A DNA stretch of 47,248 bases from a bacterium D16-51 (GCA_003612285.1 RAYE01000048.1:1-47248), one strand, 5' to 3'. Shown: positions 16,056-24,737, numbered from the stretch's first letter. Numbers and translations: made by a program. The notes: generated from the sequence alone by a model not told the origin.

Positions 16056-16933
16056 GCCGGGAAAGAGAAAAAGAGGAAAAAATATTCCAGGCAATTGGTG
16101 ATTTGCCTGAAGATATGGTTGCAGATGCAGTAAATTACCGGCTTACGGAGAGAAAGCCCCGGTATATTGAAAAATGGATTCTGGCGGGGAAAGGATTTGC
16201 CTGCGCTGCCTGTGCTGCATTGGTTATTTTTTGGGCTGTACCTTGGGCATATAATAATTATGGGGGCGGAAACCAGACAAAAACAGAGGAGTTTTCGGCT
16301 GAAAAGCAGGAATCAGAGTCAGGTTCCATTTCCAATGAAAAAACGTATGATTATGCACTGGATGAAATGAAAACAGAAGAAGTTTATCTGTGTTCTGAGG
16401 CAGATAATATGCAGGAAAGCATGAAAATAGGGAAGGAAGTGGACAGAAAGGAGACAAAAAGTGCAAAAGACAGCCAGGAAAAGGCTGTCACAGGGGAGGT
16501 AAAAAAATTAACAGACGGGAAAACAGTACGTCTTAACGTTAAAAGCGTGCCATATGAAGAAAGTTCCGAGGGGAACATAACTATTTTGCCGCTAAGAATT
16601 GGGAAAAAGGATGATGGCGTAACTTATACAATTCATTCTGAAGCATTAAATTGTACGGTTTTTTCTGTTACAGGCAGTGAACAGGAAAGGAAGGGGGAGG
16701 CAGGAGATGCAGAATGTATGGGAGGAGACAGGATTGAATTGAATACATTTGAACGAAGCGAGCCAGGCTGGGCAAAAAGCCCGGTGCCAGAATGGGATAA
16801 GAAAAAGATTAATATAATTGATATTATTGATTTTACCGGAGAAAAAGAAGGGGAAAAATATGATTTTGGCAGAATTGTGATTGGGAAGAAAGGAGGCAAT
16901 TATTATGGGATGTATCAAAAAAGGAAAGGTTAG
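16052..16933 (+). CDS. Membrane-anchored partner (likely anti-sigma) of the ECF factor
   Basis: The 293-residue protein has a short cytoplasmic N-terminus (KEEKIFQAIGDLPEDMVADA), one membrane segment around residues 47-66 (GFACAACAALVIFWAVPWAY), and a ~225-residue outer part rich in Glu, Lys and Ser with a beta-rich centre. This shape and the 4-nt overlap with the sigma gene fit a transmembrane anti-sigma factor. I see no zinc-binding HxxxCxxC motif in the N-terminus. The regulatory role is inferred from position. Confidence 0.68.
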   Translation: MSREREKEEKIFQAIGDLPEDMVADAVNYRLTERKPRYIEKWILAGKGFACAACAALVIFWAVPWAYNNYGGGNQTKTEEFSAEKQESESGSISNEKTYDYALDEMKTEEVYLCSEADNMQESMKIGKEVDRKETKSAKDSQEKAVTGEVKKLTDGKTVRLNVKSVPYEESSEGNITILPLRIGKKDDGVTYTIHSEALNCTVFSVTGSEQERKGEAGDAECMGGDRIELNTFERSEPGWAKSPVPEWDKKKINIIDIIDFTGEKEGEKYDFGRIVIGKKGGNYYGMYQKRKG

Positions 16934-17741
16934 CAGAGCAGCAGCTGTTGCAGCGCTGTCGCTTAGCCTGACATGCTGCGGAAGTACTGCTGTTAGTGAA
17001 AAAGAGGGATATTTGGAAAAAGAGGCTGCTACGGCAGGAAAAAATATAGAAGATGGAGAGGGGGCGGCAGCAGTTTCTGAAACACCAGAAGCTGGCAAAG
17101 AGGCTTCTGGAAGCAGTGAAGAAGTGGTAATAACGGACTCCTGTATTTCAGAAAGGCCGGTTCGTGATATTCCTGTATTTGGTGCAGAAGATAAAGATAA
17201 AGTCAGGGATTATCTTGCTGGTCTGCCCAATAGAAACCTGACTTATGAAGAAGCAGAGGAAAGAGGGCTTATCTGGCGCATCTGGCTGAACAGGGATGAA
17301 GATAAAAAATACAGGGAAAAATTTGACAGGCAGTGGCTGGAGTTTTATCAATTAGTTACAAGAAAGGATTTAAAGTGGAATGCAGAGGAGGGGGAAGCTT
17401 ACCATGATTTGGCTGTAGGGAAGGCAATAGTGATTCTAAATTATACGATGGAGGGAGATCCAATTTATGATTACCTGTCCTGCATTAATGGAGAATATTA
17501 TTATTATTCCGACAGCAGCAGGGATATGTATGGCAACGGTAATTATGACGGCAGTTATAAAGATATCCGCATGGTTCATGAAAAAGATTCGGAAGGCAAT
17601 GAATACACCAGTTTCTATCTGGTTAAAAACAATAAATTGACGGAGAAAGAGATAAAGGAACTGATTGATTCGGACGAAGGGTATGATGTAGAAGATATGA
17701 CAGAAGTGTATTCTTTCGATTATCTTTTTGGCAATGATTGA
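16905..17741 (+). CDS. Hypothetical lipoprotein co-transcribed with sigma/anti-sigma pair
   Basis: The 278-residue protein starts at 16905 with AGGAGG 8 nt upstream, inside the last codons of the preceding gene (29-nt overlap). It has a lipoprotein signal ending SLSLTCCG, a 70-residue low-complexity Glu/Ala/Ser spacer, then a folded domain (RDYLAGLPNRNLTYEEAEERG ... VILNYTMEGDPIYDYLSCINGEYYYYSDSSRD) ending in an acidic tail. I recognise no family. Its position suggests the extracytoplasmic output or sensor of the sigma system. Confidence 0.75.
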   Translation: MGCIKKGKVSRAAAVAALSLSLTCCGSTAVSEKEGYLEKEAATAGKNIEDGEGAAAVSETPEAGKEASGSSEEVVITDSCISERPVRDIPVFGAEDKDKVRDYLAGLPNRNLTYEEAEERGLIWRIWLNRDEDKKYREKFDRQWLEFYQLVTRKDLKWNAEEGEAYHDLAVGKAIVILNYTMEGDPIYDYLSCINGEYYYYSDSSRDMYGNGNYDGSYKDIRMVHEKDSEGNEYTSFYLVKNNKLTEKEIKELIDSDEGYDVEDMTEVYSFDYLFGND

Positions 17742-17758
17742 TAGATTTCCATATTTTC

Positions 17759-17791
17759 TAAAAGGCTGCAGTGGTTAGTAGCAACCTTTTA
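17759..17791 (+). terminator. Terminator of the sigma/lipoprotein operon
   Basis: The stem AAAAGGCTGC / GCAACCTTTT has one mismatch and an 11-nt loop; the arm itself ends in T residues. It lies 18 nt after the stop. Confidence 0.6.
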
Positions 17792-18146
17792 GGTTACTAT
17801 TCACGGTCATTCTAAACAACATGCGCAAAACCTGCCAGCAAAGCTGTCAGCCGCTGCTAAAGCAGCTAGTACAGCGTTTCTTAGTCCCTCATACACTTAG
17901 TACTTTCTATTTCCGCCATCGCTGCGTTGTCGTCAGTCAACAATGCCACCGCATTGCCTCCTTCCTCCGCCTTGCGCTGACAAAAATAGCAGGCACTAAG
18001 TATATGGGGATTAAGGAAACGCTGTACTAGCGTTTTCCTTATGCTGTTTAGAACAGCCTGCACGCTAATTTCAGAAAATAGCCATCCTCTTACGTGCAAG
18101 TACGACAAGTCTGCCTATTTCCTGAAATTAGCCGTGAATAGTAACC
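17792..18146. repeat. 355-bp nested palindromic element (family D)
   Basis: The outer ends are a 15-bp perfect inverted repeat (GGTTACTATTCACGG). Inside, 17866-17912 pairs with 17982-18030 over ~45 bp (CTAGTACAGCGTTT...). A separate hairpin, GCTAATTTCAGAAAATAG with CTATTTCCTGAAATTAGC (about 18064-18132), splits the right outer arm, because TTCTAAACA occurs after GGTTACTATTCACGG on the left but away from it on the right. No credible ORF is present. It looks like a MITE-type element with a second hairpin inserted. Confidence 0.8.
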
Positions 18147-18183
18147 TTTTAGAAAATTCACAAATTCTTTCTAATTCAGTGTG

Positions 18184-18212
18184 TTGCTTTTTTATCTACT
18201 TAGATTTATACT
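18184..18212 (+). promoter_or_regulatory. Promoter of the ftsH-HAD fusion gene
   Basis: TTGCTT and TATACT are separated by 17 bp, about 80 nt before the start codon and just outside the palindromic element. Confidence 0.6.
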
Positions 18213-18290
18213 TAAATATTGTAGTGTAGAAATATTAATATAGAATAAATCTTATAATAATAGAAAGAAGGCAGGCAAGGAGGATAGAAG

Positions 18291-20990
18291 TTGGAAAATA
18301 ACAATCGAAACCAGGATAAGAACAAAAAGAATAACTGGACAGGGGTTATTATTTGTCTTGTTGTTGCGCTGGGGACCTTTTTGGTCTTTTCGCTGATGAA
18401 CAGTCAAGTCAAGAATGCTACAAATAAGGAAATCACATATGACCAGTTTTTACAGATGTTAGCAGATGGAAATGTTAAGTCTGTAACGATTAAATCAAAT
18501 GAGCTTGAAATTGAGCCGGTGGCACAGGGAAACTCTCTTTATGAGATGTCTTATTATACCGGGCTGATTACGATGGATTCACAGCTTGTAGGAAGGCTGG
18601 AGGCAGCGGGCGTGCAATTTAGCAGAGATACATCTGACAGCGGTTCCAGCGCAGGGTATGTGCTGCTTACTACACTTTTTCCGATATTACTTTTATGGGG
18701 CGGGTTGTTTTTTATATTCCGTACCATGACAAAAAATTCTGGCGGGATGATGGGGGTCGGGAAGAGTACCGCAAAAATGTATGTCCAAAAAGAAACAGGC
18801 GTTTTGTTTAAAGATGTTGCCGGACAGGAAGAGGCGATGGATTCTTTAAATGAATTGGTAGATTTTTTGCATAATCCTGGAAAATATACGGCAATTGGCG
18901 CAAAACTTCCGAAGGGGGCGCTTCTTGTAGGGCCTCCGGGTACAGGTAAGACGCTGCTTGCAAAAGCGGTTGCAGGGGAGGCAGGGGTTCCATTTTTCTC
19001 TTTGTCTGGTTCTGATTTTGTAGAGATGTTTGTTGGCGTTGGAGCTTCCCGTGTAAGGGATTTGTTTAAACAGGCGCAGCAGATGGCGCCATGTATTATA
19101 TTTATTGATGAAATTGATGCAATAGGAAAGAGCCGTGACAGCCGTTATGGCGGAGGAAATGATGAAAGAGAACAGACGCTGAACCAGCTTCTTTCTGAAA
19201 TGGATGGCTTTGACAGTTCTAAGGGGCTTGTTATATTAGGGGCTACAAACCGTCCAGAGGTATTGGACCATGCATTGCTCCGGCCAGGACGTTTCGACAG
19301 GAGGATTATTGTAGAAAAGCCAGATTTAAAAGGGCGTGTTGATATATTAAAGGTACATGCCAAAGATGTTATGATGGATGAATCTGTGGATTTTGATGCA
19401 ATTGCACTGGCAACAAGCGGCGCGGTTGGAGCTGACCTTGCCAATATGATTAATGAGGCGGCTATTATGGCAGTCAGGAGCGGAAGGAAGGCGGTAAGCC
19501 AGAGGGACCTTTTTGAAGCGGTTGAAGTAGTGATTGCAGGGAAGGAAAAGAAAGACCGTATCCTGGGAAAAGAAGAAAAAAGGATTGTTGCTTACCATGA
19601 GGTAGGCCATGCCTTGGTAACAGCGCTGCAAAAGGATGCAGAGCCTGTACAGAAGATTACGATTGTCCCAAGGACAATGGGCTCTCTTGGATATGTAATG
19701 CAGGTTCCGGAAGAAGAAAAATATCTGATGAGTAAGGAAGAAATCCTGACGCGTATCATTACTTTGTATGGCGGGCGTGCTGCAGAAGAGCTGGTTTTTG
19801 ACTCTATTACGACAGGCGCATCAAATGATATTGAAAAAGCTACATCCCTGGCACGTTCTATGGTGACGCAGTATGGCATGACAGAGAAGTTTGGGCTGAT
19901 TGGCCTGGAATCTGTAGAGAATAAATATCTGGATGGGCGTACTGTCTTGAACTGTGGAGATGCGACAGAGGCAGAAATAGACCGGGAAGTTATGAAAATC
20001 CTGAAAGAGTGTTACCAGAAGGCAGCAGAGTTACTGTCAGGAAGCCGTGACGTTCTGGATAAGCTTGCAGAATATCTGATTGAACATGAGACGATTACAG
20101 GCAAGGAGTTTATGAAGATTTTCCGAAAAGTAAAAGGAATAGAAGAGCCAGAAGGCGATAATTATGACGCGCTGATATTGGATATTGATGGGACATTAGT
20201 AAATTCCCAGAAAGTTGTGACAGAAGTAACAAAGGATGCAATTGTTGAAATCCAGAGGCGTGGGAAAACAGTTGCGATAGCTTCCGGGCGTTCAATATCA
20301 GGAATCCGCCGCACTGCCGCAAATATTTCGTTGGAAGAGTTCGGTGGATATGTAATTGCTTATAATGGCACGACAGTAGTGAATTGTAAAACAGGGGAGT
20401 GCATTTATAATCAGATGATTTCCCAGGAAATGATTGCGCCGGTATATGAGGCGGCAAAAGAGGCTAAGGTTGGGATTCTGGTTTACAATGACCCGCAAAA
20501 AGAACTTTTATCAGGGAATGGCGTGGATAAATATATTGAATCTGACGCAAAAGCTTGTGAAATTGCAATCCGTGAGACAAAGCATTTTGTGCAGGATATT
20601 AATTTCCCGATTAATAAATTCCTATTGACAGGTGAGCCAGAATATATGCGTGAAGTGGAGAAGAGAATGCAGGAAAAATTCGGCGACAGGCTGAATGTAT
20701 TCCGTTCTGACCCATATTATGTGGAATTGCTTCCAAAGTTTGTGGACAAGGGAGTTGCTGTTGATAAATTGATAAAGCATCTGGATATTAAGAAGGATAA
20801 AGTAATTTGTGTTGGCGACAGCTATAATGATTTGCCGATGCTGCGGCGCGTGGGGCTGGGCGTGGCAATGGGCAATGCGCAAAAGGAAGTGAAGGAAGCT
20901 GCAGACTTTATTACCGACAGCAATGATGAGGACGGTATTGTAAAGGTAATTAAAAAGTTTATGACGGAAAAAGCAGAAGAGGAAAAATGA
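18291..20990 (+). CDS. ftsH: FtsH AAA+ zinc protease fused to a Cof-type HAD phosphatase
   Basis: The 899-residue protein uses a TTG start with AAGGAGG 7 nt upstream. Residues 1-~615 are a complete FtsH: membrane helices ~17-36 and ~122-143 around an outer domain, Walker A GPPGTGKT (214-221), pore loop FVG, Walker B IIFIDEID, arginine-finger region RPGRFDR, zinc site HEVGH (436-440) and third ligand D513. Without a stop, residues ~628-895 form a complete HAD-IIB (Cof/YidA-like) hydrolase: DIDGT (D631, D633), SGRS, a conserved Lys in LPKFVDKG, and GDSYND (D843, N846, D847). FtsH degrades membrane and regulatory proteins; Cof proteins dephosphorylate sugar phosphates, FMN or nucleotides. All catalytic residues of both halves are present. 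The fusion is followed 3 bp later by a RdgB-like gene. Confidence 0.93.
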   Translation: MENNNRNQDKNKKNNWTGVIICLVVALGTFLVFSLMNSQVKNATNKEITYDQFLQMLADGNVKSVTIKSNELEIEPVAQGNSLYEMSYYTGLITMDSQLVGRLEAAGVQFSRDTSDSGSSAGYVLLTTLFPILLLWGGLFFIFRTMTKNSGGMMGVGKSTAKMYVQKETGVLFKDVAGQEEAMDSLNELVDFLHNPGKYTAIGAKLPKGALLVGPPGTGKTLLAKAVAGEAGVPFFSLSGSDFVEMFVGVGASRVRDLFKQAQQMAPCIIFIDEIDAIGKSRDSRYGGGNDEREQTLNQLLSEMDGFDSSKGLVILGATNRPEVLDHALLRPGRFDRRIIVEKPDLKGRVDILKVHAKDVMMDESVDFDAIALATSGAVGADLANMINEAAIMAVRSGRKAVSQRDLFEAVEVVIAGKEKKDRILGKEEKRIVAYHEVGHALVTALQKDAEPVQKITIVPRTMGSLGYVMQVPEEEKYLMSKEEILTRIITLYGGRAAEELVFDSITTGASNDIEKATSLARSMVTQYGMTEKFGLIGLESVENKYLDGRTVLNCGDATEAEIDREVMKILKECYQKAAELLSGSRDVLDKLAEYLIEHETITGKEFMKIFRKVKGIEEPEGDNYDALILDIDGTLVNSQKVVTEVTKDAIVEIQRRGKTVAIASGRSISGIRRTAANISLEEFGGYVIAYNGTTVVNCKTGECIYNQMISQEMIAPVYEAAKEAKVGILVYNDPQKELLSGNGVDKYIESDAKACEIAIRETKHFVQDINFPINKFLLTGEPEYMREVEKRMQEKFGDRLNVFRSDPYYVELLPKFVDKGVAVDKLIKHLDIKKDKVICVGDSYNDLPMLRRVGLGVAMGNAQKEVKEAADFITDSNDEDGIVKVIKKFMTEKAEEEK

Positions 20991-20993
20991 TAG

Positions 20994-21605
20994 ATGAAGC
21001 TTTTATATGGTACAGGGAATCCTGCAAAGCTGTCAGTTATGCAAAAGAAGTTGTCGGATTTGGGGATAGAAGTAGTTGGGTTAAAGGATATCGGACATGA
21101 AATCCCAGATTTTCCAGAGGATGGGAAAACTCCTCTGGAAAATGCCAGGCAAAAGGCAGCAGCATATTATCAGGCGTTCCATATGCCTGTATTTTCCTGT
21201 GATTCGGGATTGTATTTTGACAATGTCCCAGATGATATTCAGCCAGGTATCCATGTCCGTACAATTAATGGGAAATATTTGACAGATGAAGAGATGTTAA
21301 TATATTATTCAAACCTTGCAAAGCAGTATGGCGGTTTGACAGCCAGATATAAAAATGCAGTGTGCCTAGTGATTGATGATGGGCTTATTTATGAAGCGAT
21401 GGAACCGTCGATGGAGAGTGAACCTTTTTTGCTTACATCAAAGCGGCATCATATATTAAAGAAAGGTTTTCCTCTGGATAGTTTATCAATAGATATGAAA
21501 AGCGGAGAATATTTTTATGACCTGCCAGAGGATGCATTAGACCAGTTGGCAATAGAGGATGGTTTTATAGAATTTTTTCGGAAGATAAAAGGGCTTATCT
21601 GTTAG
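20994..21605 (+). CDS. RdgB/Ham1-like non-canonical purine NTP pyrophosphatase
   Basis: The 203-residue protein has the Ham1 opening LLYGTGNPAKLSVMQKKL (the TxNxxK motif), GKTPLENARQKAAAYYQ, and FSCDSGLYFD with the catalytic acidic residues. Canonical RdgB hydrolyses ITP, dITP and XTP to monophosphates, keeping nucleotide pools clean. The later GFGYDP-type motif is replaced by KKGFPLDSLS, so substrate preference may differ. The ATG lies 3 bp after the FtsH-HAD stop, with no room for an independent promoter, so the genes are co-expressed. The HAD domain could act on a related nucleotide product (inference). Confidence 0.85.
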   Translation: MKLLYGTGNPAKLSVMQKKLSDLGIEVVGLKDIGHEIPDFPEDGKTPLENARQKAAAYYQAFHMPVFSCDSGLYFDNVPDDIQPGIHVRTINGKYLTDEEMLIYYSNLAKQYGGLTARYKNAVCLVIDDGLIYEAMEPSMESEPFLLTSKRHHILKKGFPLDSLSIDMKSGEYFYDLPEDALDQLAIEDGFIEFFRKIKGLIC

Positions 21606-21618
21606 GATAAGCCCTTTT
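21587..21618. terminator. Bidirectional terminator
   Basis: A perfect stem AAAAGGGCTTATC / GATAAGCCCTTTT with a short loop gives T-runs on both strands. It lies between the convergent rdgB-like gene and the membrane protein gene. Confidence 0.9.
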
Positions 21619-21619
21619 A

Positions 21620-22306
21620 TCAATTGTAAAGATGATTTCGTATTTTTTTGATTTCTTTTATTGGAACATTGATTTGTATGCCAGGTGCATATTTTTCTAA
21701 TGCGGAATTAAATTCCATAAAGTTTTTCTTACTGTCGATAGAAAGCCCGCCTATTTTTTCATAGCTGCTATTTAATAAGTCAATATCAAACACTTTATCA
21801 AATGGGTTAACGGTTGATTGGCTTTTACCAGATGCATAGCAGGTTATGGAAATATCAGAAAGCCGATATATCCTGTAATCAATTTCACCCATATTTAAAA
21901 AAGCATATGCCATATAATGTTCTGTAATGATAATTGGGATGTCCGAACGGTTATTGTTTTTGATAATCGCAAGGGGTTCGGCCATCATTTCTAAATCAAA
22001 TTGCTGTAGTTCTTCCGGTGAGAAATGAAGGTTTTCTATGCATTGTACAGCAAATGGAAAAGCTGGCTTATTTGGCATAGATTTTGATTTTGCTGCAAAA
22101 ATCAAGATGATTAACAGCCCCATAATACCGACAATGCCGCAGAGAGGAAGTGTATTGTAATTGGGGGTAATCTTGTTTAAGGCAAACAAAGCTGCTTCAA
22201 GTATAATAAATAAAAGAAGAGTAATTTTAATATGGCCGGAGGTTGGCGTGTGTTTTAACCTGTGTTCTTCTAATTTTTTTGTTTCTGTTTGTAACCATTG
22301 TGACAT
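21620..22306 (-). CDS. Hypothetical two-helix membrane protein
   Basis: The ~228-residue protein starts at 22306, where AAGGAG precedes ATG by ~9 nt inside the end of the upstream gene. After a basic N-terminal helix there are two adjacent membrane segments (IKITLLLFIILEAALFAL and LCGIVGIMGLLIILIFA), then a ~140-residue cytoplasmic or outer domain with a beta-rich centre resembling PH-like or YcxB-type folds (IIITEHYMAYAFLNMGEIDYRIYRLSDI). I do not recognise a named family. It is translationally close to the cysteine hydrolase gene. Confidence 0.7.
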   Translation of the reverse strand: MSQWLQTETKKLEEHRLKHTPTSGHIKITLLLFIILEAALFALNKITPNYNTLPLCGIVGIMGLLIILIFAAKSKSMPNKPAFPFAVQCIENLHFSPEELQQFDLEMMAEPLAIIKNNNRSDIPIIITEHYMAYAFLNMGEIDYRIYRLSDISITCYASGKSQSTVNPFDKVFDIDLLNSSYEKIGGLSIDSKKNFMEFNSALEKYAPGIQINVPIKEIKKIRNHLYN

Positions 22307-22322
22307 TTTGTAATTCTCCTTA

Positions 22323-22835
22323 TCATAAGTGTGCATTATCTACGATTTCAATTTTTGTTTCTCCTATAGCATTTGCATTAAGTAGTTTTTCTTTCGTTTC
22401 GGCAAAACGTTTTTGGCTTATAATACCAATATAGCCTAAAGGGAAAATGACCCAAAAGCCTGATTTTAACGCATCTATAGCTGAGGCGGCAACACAGCAG
22501 TTACCATCAATACCCGCCATTTCTATTTTAGAAATATGTTCTTTATTTAATATTTCTAATAGGGCAGGATTTTCAAAAGCACTTAATGTATTTTTTTGTA
22601 TTATATAATTTGATTCGATTAATAGATTGCCTGCAAAATCAGAAACATATGGGATATTGTTTCGTCTTCCGGCATTTTTTACATAAATGATGGTCTCTTT
22701 TTCCTTTACTGCCCTTACTATTCTTTCATTGATTTTATCAATAAGTTCTATAGGATAAAAGTTGTATTTGCTGGTTTTTCCAATATAATCTGCCTGCATA
22801 TCAATTACAAGCAATGCCGTCTGAGAATGTTTCAT
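22323..22835 (-). CDS. Isochorismatase-like cysteine hydrolase
   Basis: The 170-residue single-domain protein carries the family triad: Asp12 in ALLVIDMQADY, Lys81 in IIQKNTLSAF and the nucleophile Cys114 in AGIDGNCCVAASAIDA (Cys113 adjacent). The fold hydrolyses amide or ether substrates such as nicotinamide or isochorismate; the substrate here is not predictable. ATG overlaps the stop of a 22-codon upstream ORF by 4 nt (ATGA). A strong promoter sits ~130 nt upstream. The next gene downstream begins within 20 nt. Confidence 0.85.
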   Translation of the reverse strand: MKHSQTALLVIDMQADYIGKTSKYNFYPIELIDKINERIVRAVKEKETIIYVKNAGRRNNIPYVSDFAGNLLIESNYIIQKNTLSAFENPALLEILNKEHISKIEMAGIDGNCCVAASAIDALKSGFWVIFPLGYIGIISQKRFAETKEKLLNANAIGETKIEIVDNAHL

Positions 22836-22900
22836 TTTCTAACCCCCGTTAATGTACGGCTGGAAATTCCAATTCCATAATCTATATTTTCCACAGGCAT
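22832..22900 (-). CDS. 22-residue upstream ORF coupled to the cysteine hydrolase gene
   Basis: ATG is preceded by AGGGGTG with short spacing. The frame (start MPVENIDYGIGISS, end TLTGVRK) ends in TGA overlapping the hydrolase ATG. It lies downstream of the promoter at 22964-22992. It could serve for translational coupling or as a leader peptide. No recognised family. Confidence 0.4.
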   Translation of the reverse strand: MPVENIDYGIGISSRTLTGVRK

Positions 22901-22963
22901 CACCCCTATTCTTTTAGAATGAGGCTAGTACAACTTGTAAGAACAAGATTGTCTTATGCATAG

Positions 22964-22992
22964 ATTGTAGCATATACCTTTAGTTCTGACAA
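22964..22992 (-). promoter_or_regulatory. Promoter of the cysteine hydrolase transcript
   Basis: On the minus strand TTGTCA and TACAAT are separated by 17 bp. It is divergent from the Rpn promoter at 23027-23055. Confidence 0.75.
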
Positions 22993-23026
22993 CTCGTATA
23001 ATGTCTATCTATGAGTTGAAATATAT

Positions 23027-23055
23027 TTGTAAATATGTTCTGGCTATGGTAGAAT
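23027..23055 (+). promoter_or_regulatory. Promoter of the Rpn nuclease gene
   Basis: TTGTAA and TAGAAT are separated by 17 bp, about 50 nt before the ATG. Confidence 0.65.
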
Positions 23056-23105
23056 AGGCTAAAGAAGGATAGATAATTTATATAGAAATGGGGAACAGGT
23101 AAAAT

Positions 23106-24044
23106 ATGTCTACAACAGAAGTCAGGCCTGCTTTTAGCGGAGAAAGTACTTTGCTTAAGAGGACATACCAGGATTCATTGTTTACGAGACTGTATAGCAG
23201 TAAGGAAACACTGCTGGATTTATACCAGCATTTACATCCGGCTGATACCAGTGTCACAGTTGATGATATTGAGATTATTACGCTTTGCAGTACGGTCATT
23301 GTCAGACGCTATAATGATGTTGCCTTTAAAGTGGGCAGCAGGCTGATGGTTTTGACGGAACATCAGTCTACCCCTAATTGGAATATGCCGCTTCGGATGC
23401 TATTTTATGTAGCTTCAGAATATGAGAAATTAATTGGCGACAATAAGAAGCTTATTTTCAGGGATAAACCCATAAAGATACCCCGCCCGGAATTTTATGT
23501 GGTCTATACGGGAAGCAAACCTTTGGGAAGTAAGCTCCGCCTTTCAGATGCTTACAGGGGTGAAGGAGATACGGCGCTAGATTTGCAGGTGAATATCATT
23601 ACGGAATCGGAAACTGCTGATACCCTTGGAGGATATTTAGACACTATAGAGTTTGTAAAGAACAACAGGAAAGACGGGCATATTTCCCCGGAAGCATTGC
23701 ATGAGTTTATTAAAAATTATGAAGGTTCTGTATTGTTTAAACAGTTTTTAGATGGGATGGATGCAGAGGAGGTAGTGAAAATGATTGATATTGAGTATGA
23801 TTATGAAGTTGAAAAGGAAGTCCTGAGGGAAGAGGCAAGAGAGGAAGGCAGGCAAGAAGGCAGGCAAGAAGGCAGGCAGGAGGGCAGGCAGGAAGGGCTA
23901 GTCCTTGGCGCTATAGATGTTTATGTAGATTCAGGTATGGATAAAGGCACAATTGTGACAAAAATAAGTAAGAAATTTAAACTGGATGATTCTGAAACTG
24001 CACGGTTCTTAAGCCTGTATGAGAAAAGATATGGGAGGATTTAG
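23106..24044 (+). CDS. Rpn family nuclease (RpnL-like, PD-(D/E)xK fold)
   Basis: The 312-residue protein opens with the Rpn/'transposase_31' style domain: LLKRTYQDSLFTRLYSSKE, LLDLYQHLHPAD, a beta strand core VAFKVGSRLMVLTEHQSTPNWNMPLRMLFYVASEYEKL (the E-x-Q of the PD-(D/E)xK site) and RPEFYVVYTG. Residues ~226-312 form a distinct C-terminal domain with a charged helix containing four EGRQ units. Established knowledge: Rpn proteins are DNases, and in E. coli the C-terminal domain is also translated alone as an antitoxin (RpnS) with variable four-residue repeats. Both features are visible here. Confidence 0.85.
   Translation: MSTTEVRPAFSGESTLLKRTYQDSLFTRLYSSKETLLDLYQHLHPADTSVTVDDIEIITLCSTVIVRRYNDVAFKVGSRLMVLTEHQSTPNWNMPLRMLFYVASEYEKLIGDNKKLIFRDKPIKIPRPEFYVVYTGSKPLGSKLRLSDAYRGEGDTALDLQVNIITESETADTLGGYLDTIEFVKNNRKDGHISPEALHEFIKNYEGSVLFKQFLDGMDAEEVVKMIDIEYDYEVEKEVLREEAREEGRQEGRQEGRQEGRQEGLVLGAIDVYVDSGMDKGTIVTKISKKFKLDDSETARFLSLYEKRYGRI
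23781..24044 (+). CDS. Candidate internal RpnS-like C-terminal protein (gene within gene)
   Basis: In the same frame as the nuclease, ATG at 23781 is preceded by AGAGGAGG with 8-nt spacing, an ideal ribosome binding site in the middle of coding sequence. The product would be 87 residues (MIDIEYDYEVEKEV..., the repeat helix, and the LDDSETARFLSLYEKR tail). This matches the RpnL/RpnS arrangement, where the short form blocks the toxic long form. Independent translation is an inference. Confidence 0.6.
   Translation: MIDIEYDYEVEKEVLREEAREEGRQEGRQEGRQEGRQEGLVLGAIDVYVDSGMDKGTIVTKISKKFKLDDSETARFLSLYEKRYGRI
23844..23891 (+). repeat. Four in-frame 12-bp tandem repeats (EGRQ)
   Basis: Four copies of GAAGGCAGGCAA (the last two with G substitutions) encode EGRQ x4 inside a helix of the Rpn C-terminal domain. 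The copy number is likely variable by slippage. Confidence 0.9.
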
Positions 24045-24117
24045 GTATGGCAGGGGATATGCTGGTATAAGATTTCATTGGATATTTTTTAATTCTAGTA
24101 CCTCATTTCTATAGAAT

Positions 24118-24737
24118 TTATGATGCAAAATATTTTTGCTGTTTAATCAATTTTCTAAAGAAAAAAATTCCTCCTGCAGCCAGCAACAGTGAATAAACCA
24201 CCTCTGCTATATAAATCCATTGTACAGTACTCCTGCCTATGAGTATGGGTGTCTGTTGTGCCAAATTTGAAGCATTTATAATGTTGTAAGGTGTCAGCGA
24301 AACTATTTTACTGATTACTGCTTTATCAGCGATAAATATATCCAGGACATCAGGGCGCAGCAGAAATAATACTCCAAGGCTTATGCACATTGCTGTTTCC
24401 GGGTTCTTTGCCAAAAATAATGCTGTTAATGTAACAAGAAGAATACAATTGCGATAAAAATCGGTATGTATTGCATTTGGTTGATAGAGTCAACCAGGGT
24501 TATCAGCCATTGTTCATAATATCCAAATACAATATTGAATCCAGTATCTGGTAAAATATCTGTCAGAATTTTCAAATGTGCATTCTCAGACTCAAGTTCT
24601 TTTGTTCCATCACTTGACAATATTTCCCTATAATCTTCCAAAAACGCTTCAGCAGTTTCACTTGTAAATTTTCCGTTATATTTCTCATATGTTTCTATTT
24701 CTTTTTGTATTTTTCCATAATTCGGTGCCAGATACAA
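24118..24737 (-). pseudogene. ABC-2 type permease remnant (truncated, frameshifted)
   Basis: Two minus-strand frames belong to one gene. The first (24737 to 24426) encodes a long outer loop and a helix (IPIFIAIVFFL). The second (to 24118) continues with ALFLAKNPETAMCISLGVLFLL and ends with a helix and YSLLLAAGGIFFFRKLIKQ. The break is a one-base shift near 24440 in a run of T. The N-terminal membrane part is missing. It lies just downstream of an intact ABC-2 ATPase, its presumed partner, so this transporter is probably inactive unless a permease is supplied elsewhere. Confidence 0.75.

Noticed and set aside
17821-18229. Small ORFs inside the nested palindromic element
   Set aside because: They are low-quality frames across inverted repeats with no ribosome site or family similarity.
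23844-23891. CRISPR-like short repeats
   Set aside because: These are in-frame 12-bp tandem repeats without spacers inside a nuclease gene.
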